In this document: one piece after another, positions 53,772 through 63,127 of the stretch | Layout: every line of letters starts with the position of its first letter | Position numbering within the stretch: position 1 is the stretch's first letter | Source: Branchiostoma floridae | Taxonomy: Eukaryota > Chordata > Leptocardii > Amphioxiformes > Branchiostomatidae | Assembly: GCF_000003815.2 (NCBI RefSeq) | Contig: NC_049995.1 | Span: 11,700,933 to 11,764,932, forward strand | Length of the DNA stretch: 64,000 bases | Direction: 5' to 3' | The notes under the pieces: model-generated | Databases searched by the model: none | What the model was told of the DNA's origin: nothing | Seen by the model: only the letters and a program-made list of their open reading frames with translations | Program-made: the position numbers and the translations under genes

Positions 53772-56700
53772 ATGGCTGCCGCAGACCACGAAACCCACTC
53801 CAGCGCAGTTCGGTCTCGTTCCTACAAAGACGAGAGCTATCTACACGGTTTTCTTGGAACTGTGTGTGACTTACAGAAGGATGGGGTACTGCAGGATGTC
53901 GTCCTTGAAACCAAGGGCCGGCGGTTTCCCTGCCATCGGCTTGTTCTGTCCGCGGCCAGCCCCTACTTCAGGGCCATGTTTACAAGTGACATGGCGGAAA
54001 GTTGGCAGAAGACGGTTGTTTTACAGGTAGGGTTGGCGTGACGTGTAGCTAAAATAGAGTGAAGCAATGGCCGTTCAAATGTGCTATGTATTATAGAGAA
54101 CACATCAAGCAGTAATTTAAAACTCTTGGTTAAACAAAACCAACAAATGTTTAACTTCCCCTCAATATATTCCTCGCTATGCCCCCCTCCCCACTAACTG
54201 ACCTCTTTAGTATCTAGAGTTAAAGGTCAACTTTGCGGGCCACTCGTAATCATCATGAGCATCTGTCAACTTTGCGNNNNNNNNNNNNNNNNNNNNNNNN
54301 NNNNNNNNNNNNNNNNNNNNNNNNNNNNNNNNNNNNNNNNNNNNNNNNNNNNNNNNNNNNNNNNNNNNNNNNNNNNNNNNNNNNNNNNNNNNNNNNNNNN
54401 NNNNNNNNNNNNNNNNNNNNNNNNNNNNNNNNNNNNNNNNNNNNNNNNNNNNNNNNNNNNNNNNNNNNNNNNNNNNNNNAAGAATTGTATGTTGTACATG
54501 TATTGTTTTGCAGGGTATGGATGCATGCATGTTTGGGGAGATCCTGAGTTACATCTACTCAGGAACCATCCATGTCTCCATGGACAAAGTGCAGCCCCTG
54601 TACCAGGCAGCCGACCTCCTCCAACTGGACTATGTGAGAGACACCTGCTGCAGCTACATGGCCATGAACGTGGAGCGCTCCACCTGTGTGGACCTGTACA
54701 AGTTTGCTGATGTCTCGTCTGTGGACATTGTCCGGAAATGTTGTCTGCAGTGGATCACCAGAAACTTTACTGAGGTTAGTCTTCATATTGGGTGGGACAA
54801 TAAGCATGTTCAGGGTTCCAACTACGCATGTGTAGTGACAGGAATGCAGCTGATATGTCATGGGCTAAGGCCCCTAAGAATTTGCACATCAAGACATATT
54901 CTCAAGGAGAACTTTTACAAGCCAGATCTTCAACTTTGACATATTATCCATAGTTTCTGTTGAAGCACATGCATACTGGGAACCATGGATGGGCTTATTG
55001 TCTAAAATAGCAATCGCATTTTTACTAGACTGTATGAGATAAAAGTGAATTACATGGAAATGAAGCTTGCAATGGAAAATAGATTCAGCATAACAAGAAA
55101 TATTGTTAAAAGAAGACATTTTGAACAATTTGTTCAAAGTCAGTTAAGCTAGCCATGTTTGTTACCATGTTTGTGAACAAAGGTTATGTGTGACCTCAGT
55201 GTAATATAACCAACTGCTGCTGTGCCTTGTGCCTACATACTTTGTGTTTTTGCTAAACTGGCTGTACATGTACAGATGCAAAGTAATCACTTCCCTTTTG
55301 ATTGGACTTTAATCATATGAAAATGTTCTTGTATATCGAAACTGGATTAAGATACACATACCTATACCTCCACAGGTTGCCTCCAGCGAGGACTTTTTCA
55401 GCCTGAGTGTGAATCAGCTGACTGAGATCATCAGCCATGATGAGCTGGATGTTAAAGAGGAGACAACAGTGTGGGAGGCTGTGGTGAGATGGGTGCAGCA
55501 CAGCAGGGAGGGCAGGTGGGTGTCAGTGTTCTTCTGTTGGTACATAACTGTCTTTTATTGAGATGTAAGCTTGATTTTTCATCAAGCTGATAAGATACCA
55601 GACAATCAGCTACATCTGCCTCTACCCTGTTCCCTACAGACTCGACCATCTACCCAGCATCCTCCCTCACATCCGATTCAACCTGCTGACCTCAGACGAC
55701 ACGGCAGCCATCTTGGAACACCCCCTGGTCAATGAGGATCCTGGGAGTTCTGAGGTGATGAGGAATGTGGTACAGACAGGGAACTTCAACATGAAACCAA
55801 GGCTTGGGATGACCATGGAAATGGTTATGCTGTCTGATATATCTGACACAGCGTATGTACATAATTCTTCGCTTCACTCTCTATGTCGAGAATAATCTTA
55901 GCAAAATGACAGTCCATACTTTGTGTTCCTGCAATACTAACTTTCACATTATCAGTCATGTAGGTAACCTCTGCATCTAATTCAAACTTATACTTGCTAA
56001 GCACCTTTATCCTAGACCACACGGCGTGATTTAATGAATGCCATTAGTGCATGTTGTGATACGTATACGTTTCCTAATCGGTTTTATTGACATTCTTTGA
56101 TGTATTTGATTCAGGTCAGATGACCTCCTCTACATGAACCCACAGAATGGGATGTACATCACCTGCAGTTACGACTACCTTCCTGATTCCATAACTATGA
56201 CAGTTACAAATGATAACAACATTTACAAGCTCGAAAATGAGCAGGAGGATTATTATCAGTTGTCAATGTTCAAGTACAACCATGCAGAGAACGTATTTGA
56301 ACATGCTGGTATGTCTTCAGTATCTATGTTCCGGAGAGAGTACTCAGGTTTATCATCTCACTGGGATCATTTCCTTGTTGAAGTTGACCAGATTCTATAT
56401 TACGGTGCTGCTGATCTGGGAGAAGGCAGTGCATCGGTGCGGATGAGAAAGTACAATCGACACTCGGACAAATGGGAGCAATGTTCACAGCTGAAGCTTG
56501 AAGGAACTTGGCGCTTCAGTACGGCATTGTCTTGTGGTCCGCACCTCTATATCCTCATGGACTCAGCAATGTATCGCTACGACCCACGCCAGGACTGTTG
56601 GTGCAAGCGGGCTCCACCGAATATCACAGCTCGTTACTCAACTTTCACAACCGTTGCCATGGGAACAGAGATTTTCTGCTCAGATTTTGACTTCACTCAG

Positions 56701-57030
56701 ACTATGGTGTACGACTCAGAATCAGACCGCTGGCAGAAACTGCAAGGCTGGCCAAACCTAGAAAACCGTAGTGTCTATTGTACTCCGAGTCTTTTTGTGC
56801 TGGAAAACGAGCTGCACATATTGTTGGAAGTCTATGGCAAACAAGGTCCATCAACAGACTATCTCGTATATGTGTACGACAGGGCTACCGATGCCTGGAG
56901 AGACTTGAAGGCCATTCTGCCTAATAAGGAGTATTATGCACCTAATCCCATGTGCCCCGTGGTACGTATGTACCTACCATACCTTAAGGGGGCGCAAAAA
57001 CACATCACGTCTTACGCTTATCAGCGTTAA
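53772..57030 (+). CDS. BTB-BACK-Kelch protein (KLHL-7 of 7)
   Basis: Exons 53772-54026, 54514-54774, 55376-55515, 55640-55852, 56115-57030; 594 residues. Intron 1 contains the 203-base assembly gap, but both splice sites are present. [66 protein letters not shown]. Exon 4 is 213 bases, the longest. Kelch: DDLLYMNPQNGMYITC; FKYNHAENVFEHA (a blade Trp replaced by Phe); [60 protein letters not shown]. The C-terminus LKGAQKHITSYAYQR matches KLHL-1 and KLHL-3, so the tail is shared across non-adjacent copies. AATAAA at 57455. Inferred Cullin-3 adaptor. Confidence 0.9.
54217..54229 (+). promoter_or_regulatory. DR1-like site in KLHL-7 intron 1
   Basis: GAGTTA-A-AGGTCA in the conserved intron-1 block, just upstream of the assembly gap. 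Confidence 0.45.
54277..54479 (+). other. Assembly gap (203 N)
   Basis: Unknown sequence within KLHL-7 intron 1. The bases before the gap repeat ctgtcaactttgcg, so a repeat may have broken the assembly. Confidence 1.
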
Positions 57031-57637
57031 TGTGCAGGATAAAGACGCACAGAGTACAGAGCAGTACAGTCTTTTTCATGACATATGGATATAAAGACTA
57101 CAGGACAGGACTGTTCAACGACATTTAGTTTAGATCTCGGGTTTTGCTGAATATTCTACATTATGGGATAGATGTTCTATATTTCAAAGTTTGGTACTTC
57201 CTTTTTTTTTATATAGATAAGAGACTGAACTAGGGATTTGTGTCGTTAAATCTATTTATGTTTGTATCATTTTTACTTAGATAGGAGATATTTTAAGGTC
57301 TTCTATCCTTTCAAGGAGTTCTTAGTTAAAACATTTATGATTTGTGTCATGATAAGTTTTATATAAGTTTGTTTTCAATTGACAAGCAAGTCAAGCAAAA
57401 AGTTGCATGTTTGTCAGTTTAATGTTCATTCTAATGTAAGTTACCCAATGTTACAATAAACCGACTCTTAACTTGGATGTTACTGTTTCATAACCTTAAC
57501 CTATGAACAGCTTTTTCAAACAAAGCAGTCCGTTGCATAAAACAACTAAGACTTCCGAACATTACAACGTTACATGGTTTCTCATCTGACCGATCGACCA
57601 CATACAAAAAAAAACAAGTGCTTTAAAAAAAGCTGTA

Positions 57638-58399
57638 CCTTGCCGGGTAGTAGGGATTTCGTCAGGAAAAGGTACCTCGGCGCTTCACCAGTGTTCATCA
57701 GTTAACATGAGGATCACATCAAAATAATCAGAGACAACCACAGAGTTCCACATGTCGCCCCCCTCCCACCCCAATTTTTGTACGGGAAAGCTTTAGTGAC
57801 TTCTCCAGCTGCCAATCCAGTCTCAAATCTATTTTTCACACAATACAAACTCTATCAAGAACATTCATAGTCACAAATGTCTTTAAAATGTACTTACCTG
57901 GCTACTAGACCGGAGGTTTGCGGCTATTTTTTTGTTTCATGTTGTTGCAATGTACAAAGAGCGACACCTAGCGACTTCAGTATGAAATGCAGCAAAAATC
58001 CCCAAGTGTAGGGAAATTTACCTCATTAACATAATCTATGTCAGATAAATTATTGGCACAATAAACCGGTATTGTAAAACTTTTTGACCCACAATGAGTA
58101 TGCATTATTCTTTATTACAAAATAAATTCCTTCTGATGCAATTTTTGATATATCTTTATGATAAACATGGGTTAAAGCGTAGATTTATTAACGCTGGACC
58201 ACATACGTCTAAAATACAGTTTTAATATTGGCCTGCAATGTACCCTTGTCTAACTAAGCCATAAAATTGGGCAAAGAGAAAAGGGCCTTTGGAAGGGCCT
58301 TTGGAAGGGCTGGGTTAACATTGAACCATTGATTGAACCATTGATTGAACCATGTAAAGATCGGGCCTCATTACCTTGCCGGGCTAAGGCCCGGCAAGG
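57638..58399 (+). mobile_element. TA-flanked non-autonomous element
   Basis: CCTTGCCGGG at 57638 and its inverse CCCGGCAAGG ending at 58399 are each bordered by TA, the target of Tc1/mariner-type elements. The right end has a perfect 12-bp-stem hairpin (58373-58400). The interior contains a short tandem (gattgaaccatt) near 58325-58350. No transposase. Confidence 0.65.
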
Positions 58400-58512
58400 T
58401 AAAAAAACCTTTAAAGTTTTTTACTATAGCTAGTTGGGCATTTATTTACTCAAAAATCAACTCTGAAGTTATCTGCACGTAAAATAGAATCATCCTACCA
58501 GTGTTGAATTAA

Positions 58513-58690
58513 GGGTTAATGACCCGCCCCGAGGTGTATATGGTGTCATAACGCCTGGTCCTTTGCTATAACCACCGAATAAAACCACCGAGTGAGCGAA
58601 GCGAACGAGGTGGTTTTATGAGGTGGTTATAGCAAAGGACCAGGCGTTATGAAACCATGTACACCGAGGAACAGGCGGGTCATTAACGTT
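58513..58690 (+). repeat. Foldback palindrome, ~88-bp arms
   Basis: ggttaatgacccgcc near the left end pairs with ggcgggtcattaac at the right. The middle ataacgcctggtcctttgct pairs with its inverse, meeting around agtgagcgaagcgaacgag. A few mismatches and small indels are present. A half-copy lies at 41815-41935. Confidence 0.85.
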
Positions 58691-58881
58691 ATTATCATAT
58701 AGCCTACCCAAAATTGCAAACTCTTGTACAACGCATAGATCCCTTGATACTATACGTGTGAATTCTTTTGTCGAATATCAGATATTCACTTTTGTTCTTT
58801 GTGACATACATTTGTAAGAAGATTAAATATTGCATTTTGAAACCAACATTTCCACAGATAATATTCGAAACATTGCAGTCT

Positions 58882-59560
58882 NNNNNNNNNNNNNNNNNNN
58901 NNNNNNNNNNNNNNNNNNNNNNNNNNNNNNNNNNNNNNNNNNNNNNNNNNNNNNNNNNNNNNNNNNNNNNNNNNNNNNNNNNNNNNNNNNNNNNNNNNNN
59001 NNNNNNNNNNNNNNNNNNNNNNNNNNNNNNNNNNNNNNNNNNNNNNNNNNNNNNNNNNNNNNNNNNNNNNNNNNNNNNNNNNNNNNNNNNNNNNNNNNNN
59101 NNNNNNNNNNNNNNNNNNNNNNNNNNNNNNNNNNNNNNNNNNNNNNNNNNNNNNNNNNNNNNNNNNNNNNNNNNNNNNNNNNNNNNNNNNNNNNNNNNNN
59201 NNNNNNNNNNNNNNNNNNNNNNNNNNNNNNNNNNNNNNNNNNNNNNNNNNNNNNNNNNNNNNNNNNNNNNNNNNNNNNNNNNNNNNNNNNNNNNNNNNNN
59301 NNNNNNNNNNNNNNNNNNNNNNNNNNNNNNNNNNNNNNNNNNNNNNNNNNNNNNNNNNNNNNNNNNNNNNNNNNNNNNNNNNNNNNNNNNNNNNNNNNNN
59401 NNNNNNNNNNNNNNNNNNNNNNNNNNNNNNNNNNNNNNNNNNNNNNNNNNNNNNNNNNNNNNNNNNNNNNNNNNNNNNNNNNNNNNNNNNNNNNNNNNNN
59501 NNNNNNNNNNNNNNNNNNNNNNNNNNNNNNNNNNNNNNNNNNNNNNNNNNNNNNNNNNNN
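58882..59560 (+). other. Assembly gap (679 N)
   Basis: Unknown sequence; it hides the continuation of the minus-strand coding piece at 59561-59734. Confidence 1.
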
Positions 59561-59734
59561 TGCACGCTCCGTATTTCTCCACTCGCCCATTCTCCAGTTT
59601 GTCGAGTTCGTTCGTATCAGGCGCTAAATCTCTGCCGGCTTTCCTGAGGTATTCCGGGATCCCTGTGCTTCACAGCTCTTGAGAATCTCGTTCACTACGA
59701 ACCCAGACACGACTTCTCCGAAGAAAGGTAGCAT
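59561..59734 (-). CDS. Partial unrecognised coding exon, frameshifted
   Basis: On the minus strand, ATG at 59734 opens MLPFFGEVVSGFVVNEILKS. After about 26 codons a one-base loss in the CCC at 59661-59663 moves the reading to GIPEYLRKAGRDLAPDTNEL and on toward the gap. Both parts look like ordinary protein and join naturally if one base is added, so a sequencing error or recent frameshift is likely. The 3' part is lost in the gap. I do not recognise the family. Confidence 0.4.
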
Positions 59735-59984
59735 TTTGGTCCTCCAGCGCCATGACCGCTACTCGATGGCGGACCGTGGTGTTATTGTCGTCTGAACTTG
59801 AATGGGCGGGGGTGCAAATAATTTTATTTTCCATTTACAGTTTAAATTGGACATGACTTGAAATAGATTTTATTGTCTTAAGTATTATAGGTAATTCAAT
59901 GTTGTTTTAAGACAGCAAATGTTTTCTTTGAACAAAGAAACACGCACTACCGATGTTAATAGAGGGAGCCATCCCCCCTGCCAT

Positions 59985-60205
59985 GCCTGTACTTATTCCT
60001 CTATCTTGGCAGATGGATGATTCCTGGATATCTCATTCTGATTGGCCAGCGTCCTGTTTGTCTGTCCTCCTGATTGGTTTAAACTTTCAAAAGTTTTATC
60101 ACATATGTGATAATCAAAAATTTAATGCAGGGCTGTTACGGCGTCATAACCAGCATGAAATGGGGCCTTCTGATTGGCCCACGTCCCCTGGCTATATGAT
60201 AATAT
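59985..60205 (+). repeat. Dispersed repeat, second copy
   Basis: It matches 18820-18985 in gttacggcgtcataa, ggggccttctgattgg and cctggctatatgataat. An extra ~60 bases (ctgattggtttaaac and following) interrupt this copy. It lacks the (ATTC)n tail. Confidence 0.6.
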
Positions 60206-60739
60206 CGGTTATTCGCATGTAATAGTTGCCATCCTTCCGTCTTAATTATTCTCCGTTCTACTATATGTAAGAACATAACTGATTAGTGAACATAAGGAAG
60301 TTGAATAAAAGTACAAATCCCGTTCCATTGTCTCTTGTGTGATAGGTGCACAATATTATACTGGCCGTACAAAGGCTAGGTCACAGGTCAGTTTTATTTT
60401 CTTGACATAATAGGTCACAATAATTTTGTATACTAGTATATATTTGAAAGAATGGCCCAGGACGAGCAGAAAGGATTTCTTTCTAATGCATGTCCGGTAA
60501 ACCACATGACGTAACTCACCAGTGTGTTACGGCATGTTAAGCGTTAATGGAGTCCTATGGGACATACCGTATGCACCCCCATACGGACTTTTAGATCATT
60601 TTGTTTTCGTACAAAGGCTAACAAAAGTAGCTAACAATATACAGTCTTAGTCTGAAAATTGCAACAAAAAACAACAGTAATTTTTAAGTAATGGATGGCA
60701 GAAGTGAAAATGAAGTACTGTGGGCACATACTCTGCACA

Positions 60740-61075
60740 CCATACCAAATTTCAGGACATTTGATTTTGAAATATATATTTGCTGTCAAAAATGGCCAAG
60801 TATCACCAAATACCTCATTTTAAAAGTGTTGCATGCAAACACTGTTGATTGGGTCCAATGGGCATGTGTCTAATGCGCCTCTGTAACCAAATTTCAGGTC
60901 ATTGGGTTGTAATACTGAGGCACAGGGGCAAAAAAAATATTTTTGGTCTACAAATGACCAAAAATACTAAATAACGTCTTTTTAAGGCCTTTATATAAAA
61001 AAAAGGGAAAAAGAACGTCTATTTACTATCTCTAACCCAATGCCAAATTTCAGGTCATTTTGCCCCAAACTAAAA
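60740..61075 (+). repeat. Diverged tandem repeat, ~140-155 bp spacing
   Basis: CCAAATTTCAGG(A/T)CATT recurs at about 60750, 60890 and 61043. After the first two copies the flanks share an (a/t)atggcca/aaatgacca motif and a poly-A-like stretch. No coding region is seen. Confidence 0.5.
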
Positions 61076-61264
61076 TGTTGAATCCATTAGATTTGACAGG
61101 AGTAGGAAAAGACGAAACACGACAAAAATAATATCCATGTTTGGATTGAAATATAAAAATCCAGAAAGACTGTCGGATAATAGTTTATGGGCCTGAGGAC
61201 ATATTGCTACCATCTAAGTTGTCAAATTCATGTATAAATATTGGGTACCTCTGAAATAGTGTGG

Positions 61265-61472
61265 GCGGAACGTACCAATAATGGGTAAGCAGGCATTAGA
61301 TGACCTTTCACCCCATAGTGCCAGTCACCTTTCACCCCTTGCTGCCCCAGACAGACGCTTGCAGGAGGATTGTGCGGAGCACTGGAAGCAGGTAAGAACG
61401 AGATTTACGTACAAAAGAACTGCATTATTATGAACTGAAGTGGGTAGAGGTCATTTCTATGGTATGTGGGGC
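61265..61472 (+). repeat. Duplicated exon-like segment, part 1
   Basis: It matches the minus strand of 19430-19640. ATG GGT AAG CAG starts MGKQALDDLSPHSASHLSPL, and the stretch ends CACTGGAAGCAG|gtaagaacg, a consensus splice donor. Conservation of both the open frame and the donor in two loci suggests a real exon. The protein is not recognised. Confidence 0.5.
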
Positions 61473-61500
61473 AAAACTATGAAAACCTCTCCCTCCTTTT

Positions 61501-61702
61501 TCAGCACTGGAACCCAGTGCTGAAGATGGCGTCAGCACTGGATTTCCAGTGCTGAATGTTCGTCAGCACTGGATATCCAGTGCTGACGCGCTCTCAGCAC
61601 TCGAAACCCAGGGTTCAGCACATGGACACCGAGTGCTGACAAACATGCAGAACTGGATATATAGTGCTGACGAACATTCAGCACTGGAAACCGAGTGCTG
61701 AG
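61501..61702 (+). repeat. Hairpin array, left block (7 units)
   Basis: Units start at 61501, 61532, 61563, 61594, 61615, 61646 and 61678. Spacing is 31 bases (once 32) except one 21-base step. Each unit is TCAGCACTGG, 3-4 bases, then CCAGTGCTGA, followed by a 7-8 base spacer. Units 4-6 are degenerate. Confidence 0.92.
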
Positions 61703-61801
61703 AGATCGGGAGACTCTGAGATATACAGTAATTTGGAATTACGATACGTCCTTTGCCCTACTACTAAAACTTAAGACATTGCTGGATTATAAACGTCACC
61801 T

Positions 61802-61873
61802 ATGGCAGACCTCATCCTGTTGGAAGTTCAGCGGCGCCTCTTCAACGACAACAACAACGAGGAGGCAGGCTGA
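61802..61873 (+). CDS. Small open frame upstream of histone stem-loop
   Basis: A 23-residue frame (MADLILLEVQRRLF, then Asn-rich, ending EEAG) stops 20 bases before the stem-loop. It is not a histone C-terminus. It could be the remnant of a captured transcript or chance. Confidence 0.2.
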   Translation: MADLILLEVQRRLFNDNNNEEAG

Positions 61874-61893
61874 AGTCTGCCTCACAGCACCCC

Positions 61894-61914
61894 GGCCCTT
61901 TTCAGGGCCACCCA
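61894..61914 (+). promoter_or_regulatory. Histone mRNA 3' stem-loop
   Basis: GGCCCTTTTCAGGGCC followed by ACCCA fits the metazoan histone stem-loop consensus GGYYYUUHUHARRRCC-ACCCA at every position, with a 6-bp stem and a UUUC loop. In replication-dependent histone mRNAs it binds SLBP and directs cleavage without polyadenylation. No histone gene is adjacent. Confidence 0.75.
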
Positions 61915-62308
61915 AATCTTTCCCAAAAGGGCTATATCTATCACAATCACACAATAAAGTTGCTTATTGTTATAATGACAGCTATCCCTTAAACACCTCT
62001 TACACATATACATATATCTACCTTTCAATTACACATGTACAACGAATAAAATACACAACTTTACACGAAGTTTTCTTTGCACGAAGTAACTTTAGTCAAA
62101 TTTGCCCTTTTACTAGTACCGCTATCAGTACTTTATAAAAAAATGTGCAATAAAGGTCTTCATTCATTCATTCATTCATTTTATAAATGATATATATCCC
62201 TTATACAGTATACATATATTCAATTAAATAACGAATGGATAGCACAACTACAATTTTCTTTGCACGAAATAACTTATCTTTCCTTCGAATTTACGTCTTG
62301 TACCCCTC

Positions 62309-62818
62309 TCAGCACTGGGAGATTCCAGTGCTGGAAGGACGTCAGCACTGGTTCGCACATCGTTCCAGTCCTTTAAAGACGTCAGCACTCGTTTTCCAGT
62401 GCTGAAGATTTCACAGCACTGGTTTTCTAGTGCTGAAGTGTCCTCGAGCACTGGTAGTGCGGAAGGCGAGGTTTTTGTATATCAGCACTCGGTTCCAGTG
62501 CTGACGGCGATTTCAGCACTGGGTAACCAGTGCTGAATGACCTTTGACCTGACCCGGCCCCGACATCCCCGTATTTCAGCACTGGTAACCGAGTGCTGGC
62601 GGCAGTTCAGCACTGGAAAACGAGTGCTGACAGAAGTTCAGCACTGGAAAACGAGTGCTGAAAGAAATTCAGCACTGGAAAACCAGTGCTGAGGGAGTTT
62701 CAGCACTCGAACAAGGCCGATCAGCACTGGAAAACGAGTGCTGAAAGAATTTCAGCACTTGAAAACCAGTGCTGAGGCCGTTCAGACAATTGATTCAGCA
62801 CTGGAACACCAGTGCGGA
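62309..62818 (+). repeat. Hairpin array, right block (~15 units)
   Basis: Units start at about 62309, 62342, 62382, 62413, 62445, 62482, 62513, 62576, 62607, 62638, 62669, 62700, 62721, 62752 and 62795. The 31-base step dominates. A 63-base step (62513 to 62576) equals two periods with one unit lost, and 62700 to 62721 is another 21-base step. Many right arms read CGAGTGCTGA, giving one mismatch. A 22-base segment gtgcggaaggcgaggttttt occurs both at the right end and internally at 62457-62476. Confidence 0.92.
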
Positions 62819-62841
62819 AGGCGAGGTTTTCGTAGACTTGC

Positions 62842-63090
62842 GTATGTGGGCTACATTAGACGGAAATGTAAGACTTTCCGGGGCGACGAAAATGTGGAAG
62901 GGGAGGGGGGCATCTTTACCTTCACGGAAACAAAGGAAAACATTGTTTTTGATCCGTTTCTTTTAAATCGTCTCCAAAGCACAAATAATGAAGTGAGCAG
63001 ACAGCTGTCACCATGGTTACTGGAGTTGTAGCAGACAACCTGTGGTGTTCGGCCACATGTATCAAGTATTTATAACTTAAAGGACAGAGC
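62842..63090 (+). repeat. Duplicated exon-like segment, part 2
   Basis: It continues the match to the minus strand of 19150-19410 on the other side of the inserted element. An open frame KCKTFRGDENVEGEGGIFTF is conserved in both loci (KCKTFQGDESWGGEGGIFTF). It ends where the (TTG)n tail of a LINE begins. Confidence 0.5.

Positions 63091-63127
<37 letters not shown>
63091..63127 (+). repeat. (TTG)n microsatellite, LINE tail
   Basis: About 12 TTG units, that is (CAA)n on the minus strand, at the 3' end of the LINE fragment. Several non-LTR clades end in short tandem repeats of this kind. Confidence 0.85.

Larger units (their letters stand above)
61473..62841 (+). mobile_element. Foldback-like transposon with hairpin arrays
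   Basis: The segment is bounded by GTATGTGGG on both sides (61464-61472 and 62842-62850), a 9-bp target duplication. The uninserted copy at 19150-19640 has a single gtatgtgga. The termini are inverted repeats: GCAAAACTATGAAAACCTC at the left versus GCAAGTCTACGAAAACCTC read inward from the right (about 18 of 22 matches including the next bases). Between them lie two arrays of ~31-bp-period hairpins and a ~600-bp centre with a histone-type stem-loop. There is no transposase. Drosophila Foldback and the related Rehavkus/Mutator-type elements are known for 9-bp duplications and tandem-repeat ends, so that class is the closest match; the assignment is inferred. Confidence 0.8.

Noticed and set aside
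58704-59682. Several long open frames of about 255-304 residues on both strands
   Set aside because: They consist mostly of unknown bases in the assembly gap.
61501-62818. CRISPR-like array of palindromic repeats with short spacers
   Set aside because: The spacers are only 7-8 bases, the repeats vary, there are no cas genes, and the sequence is from an animal genome. Inverted termini and a 9-bp duplication fit a transposon.
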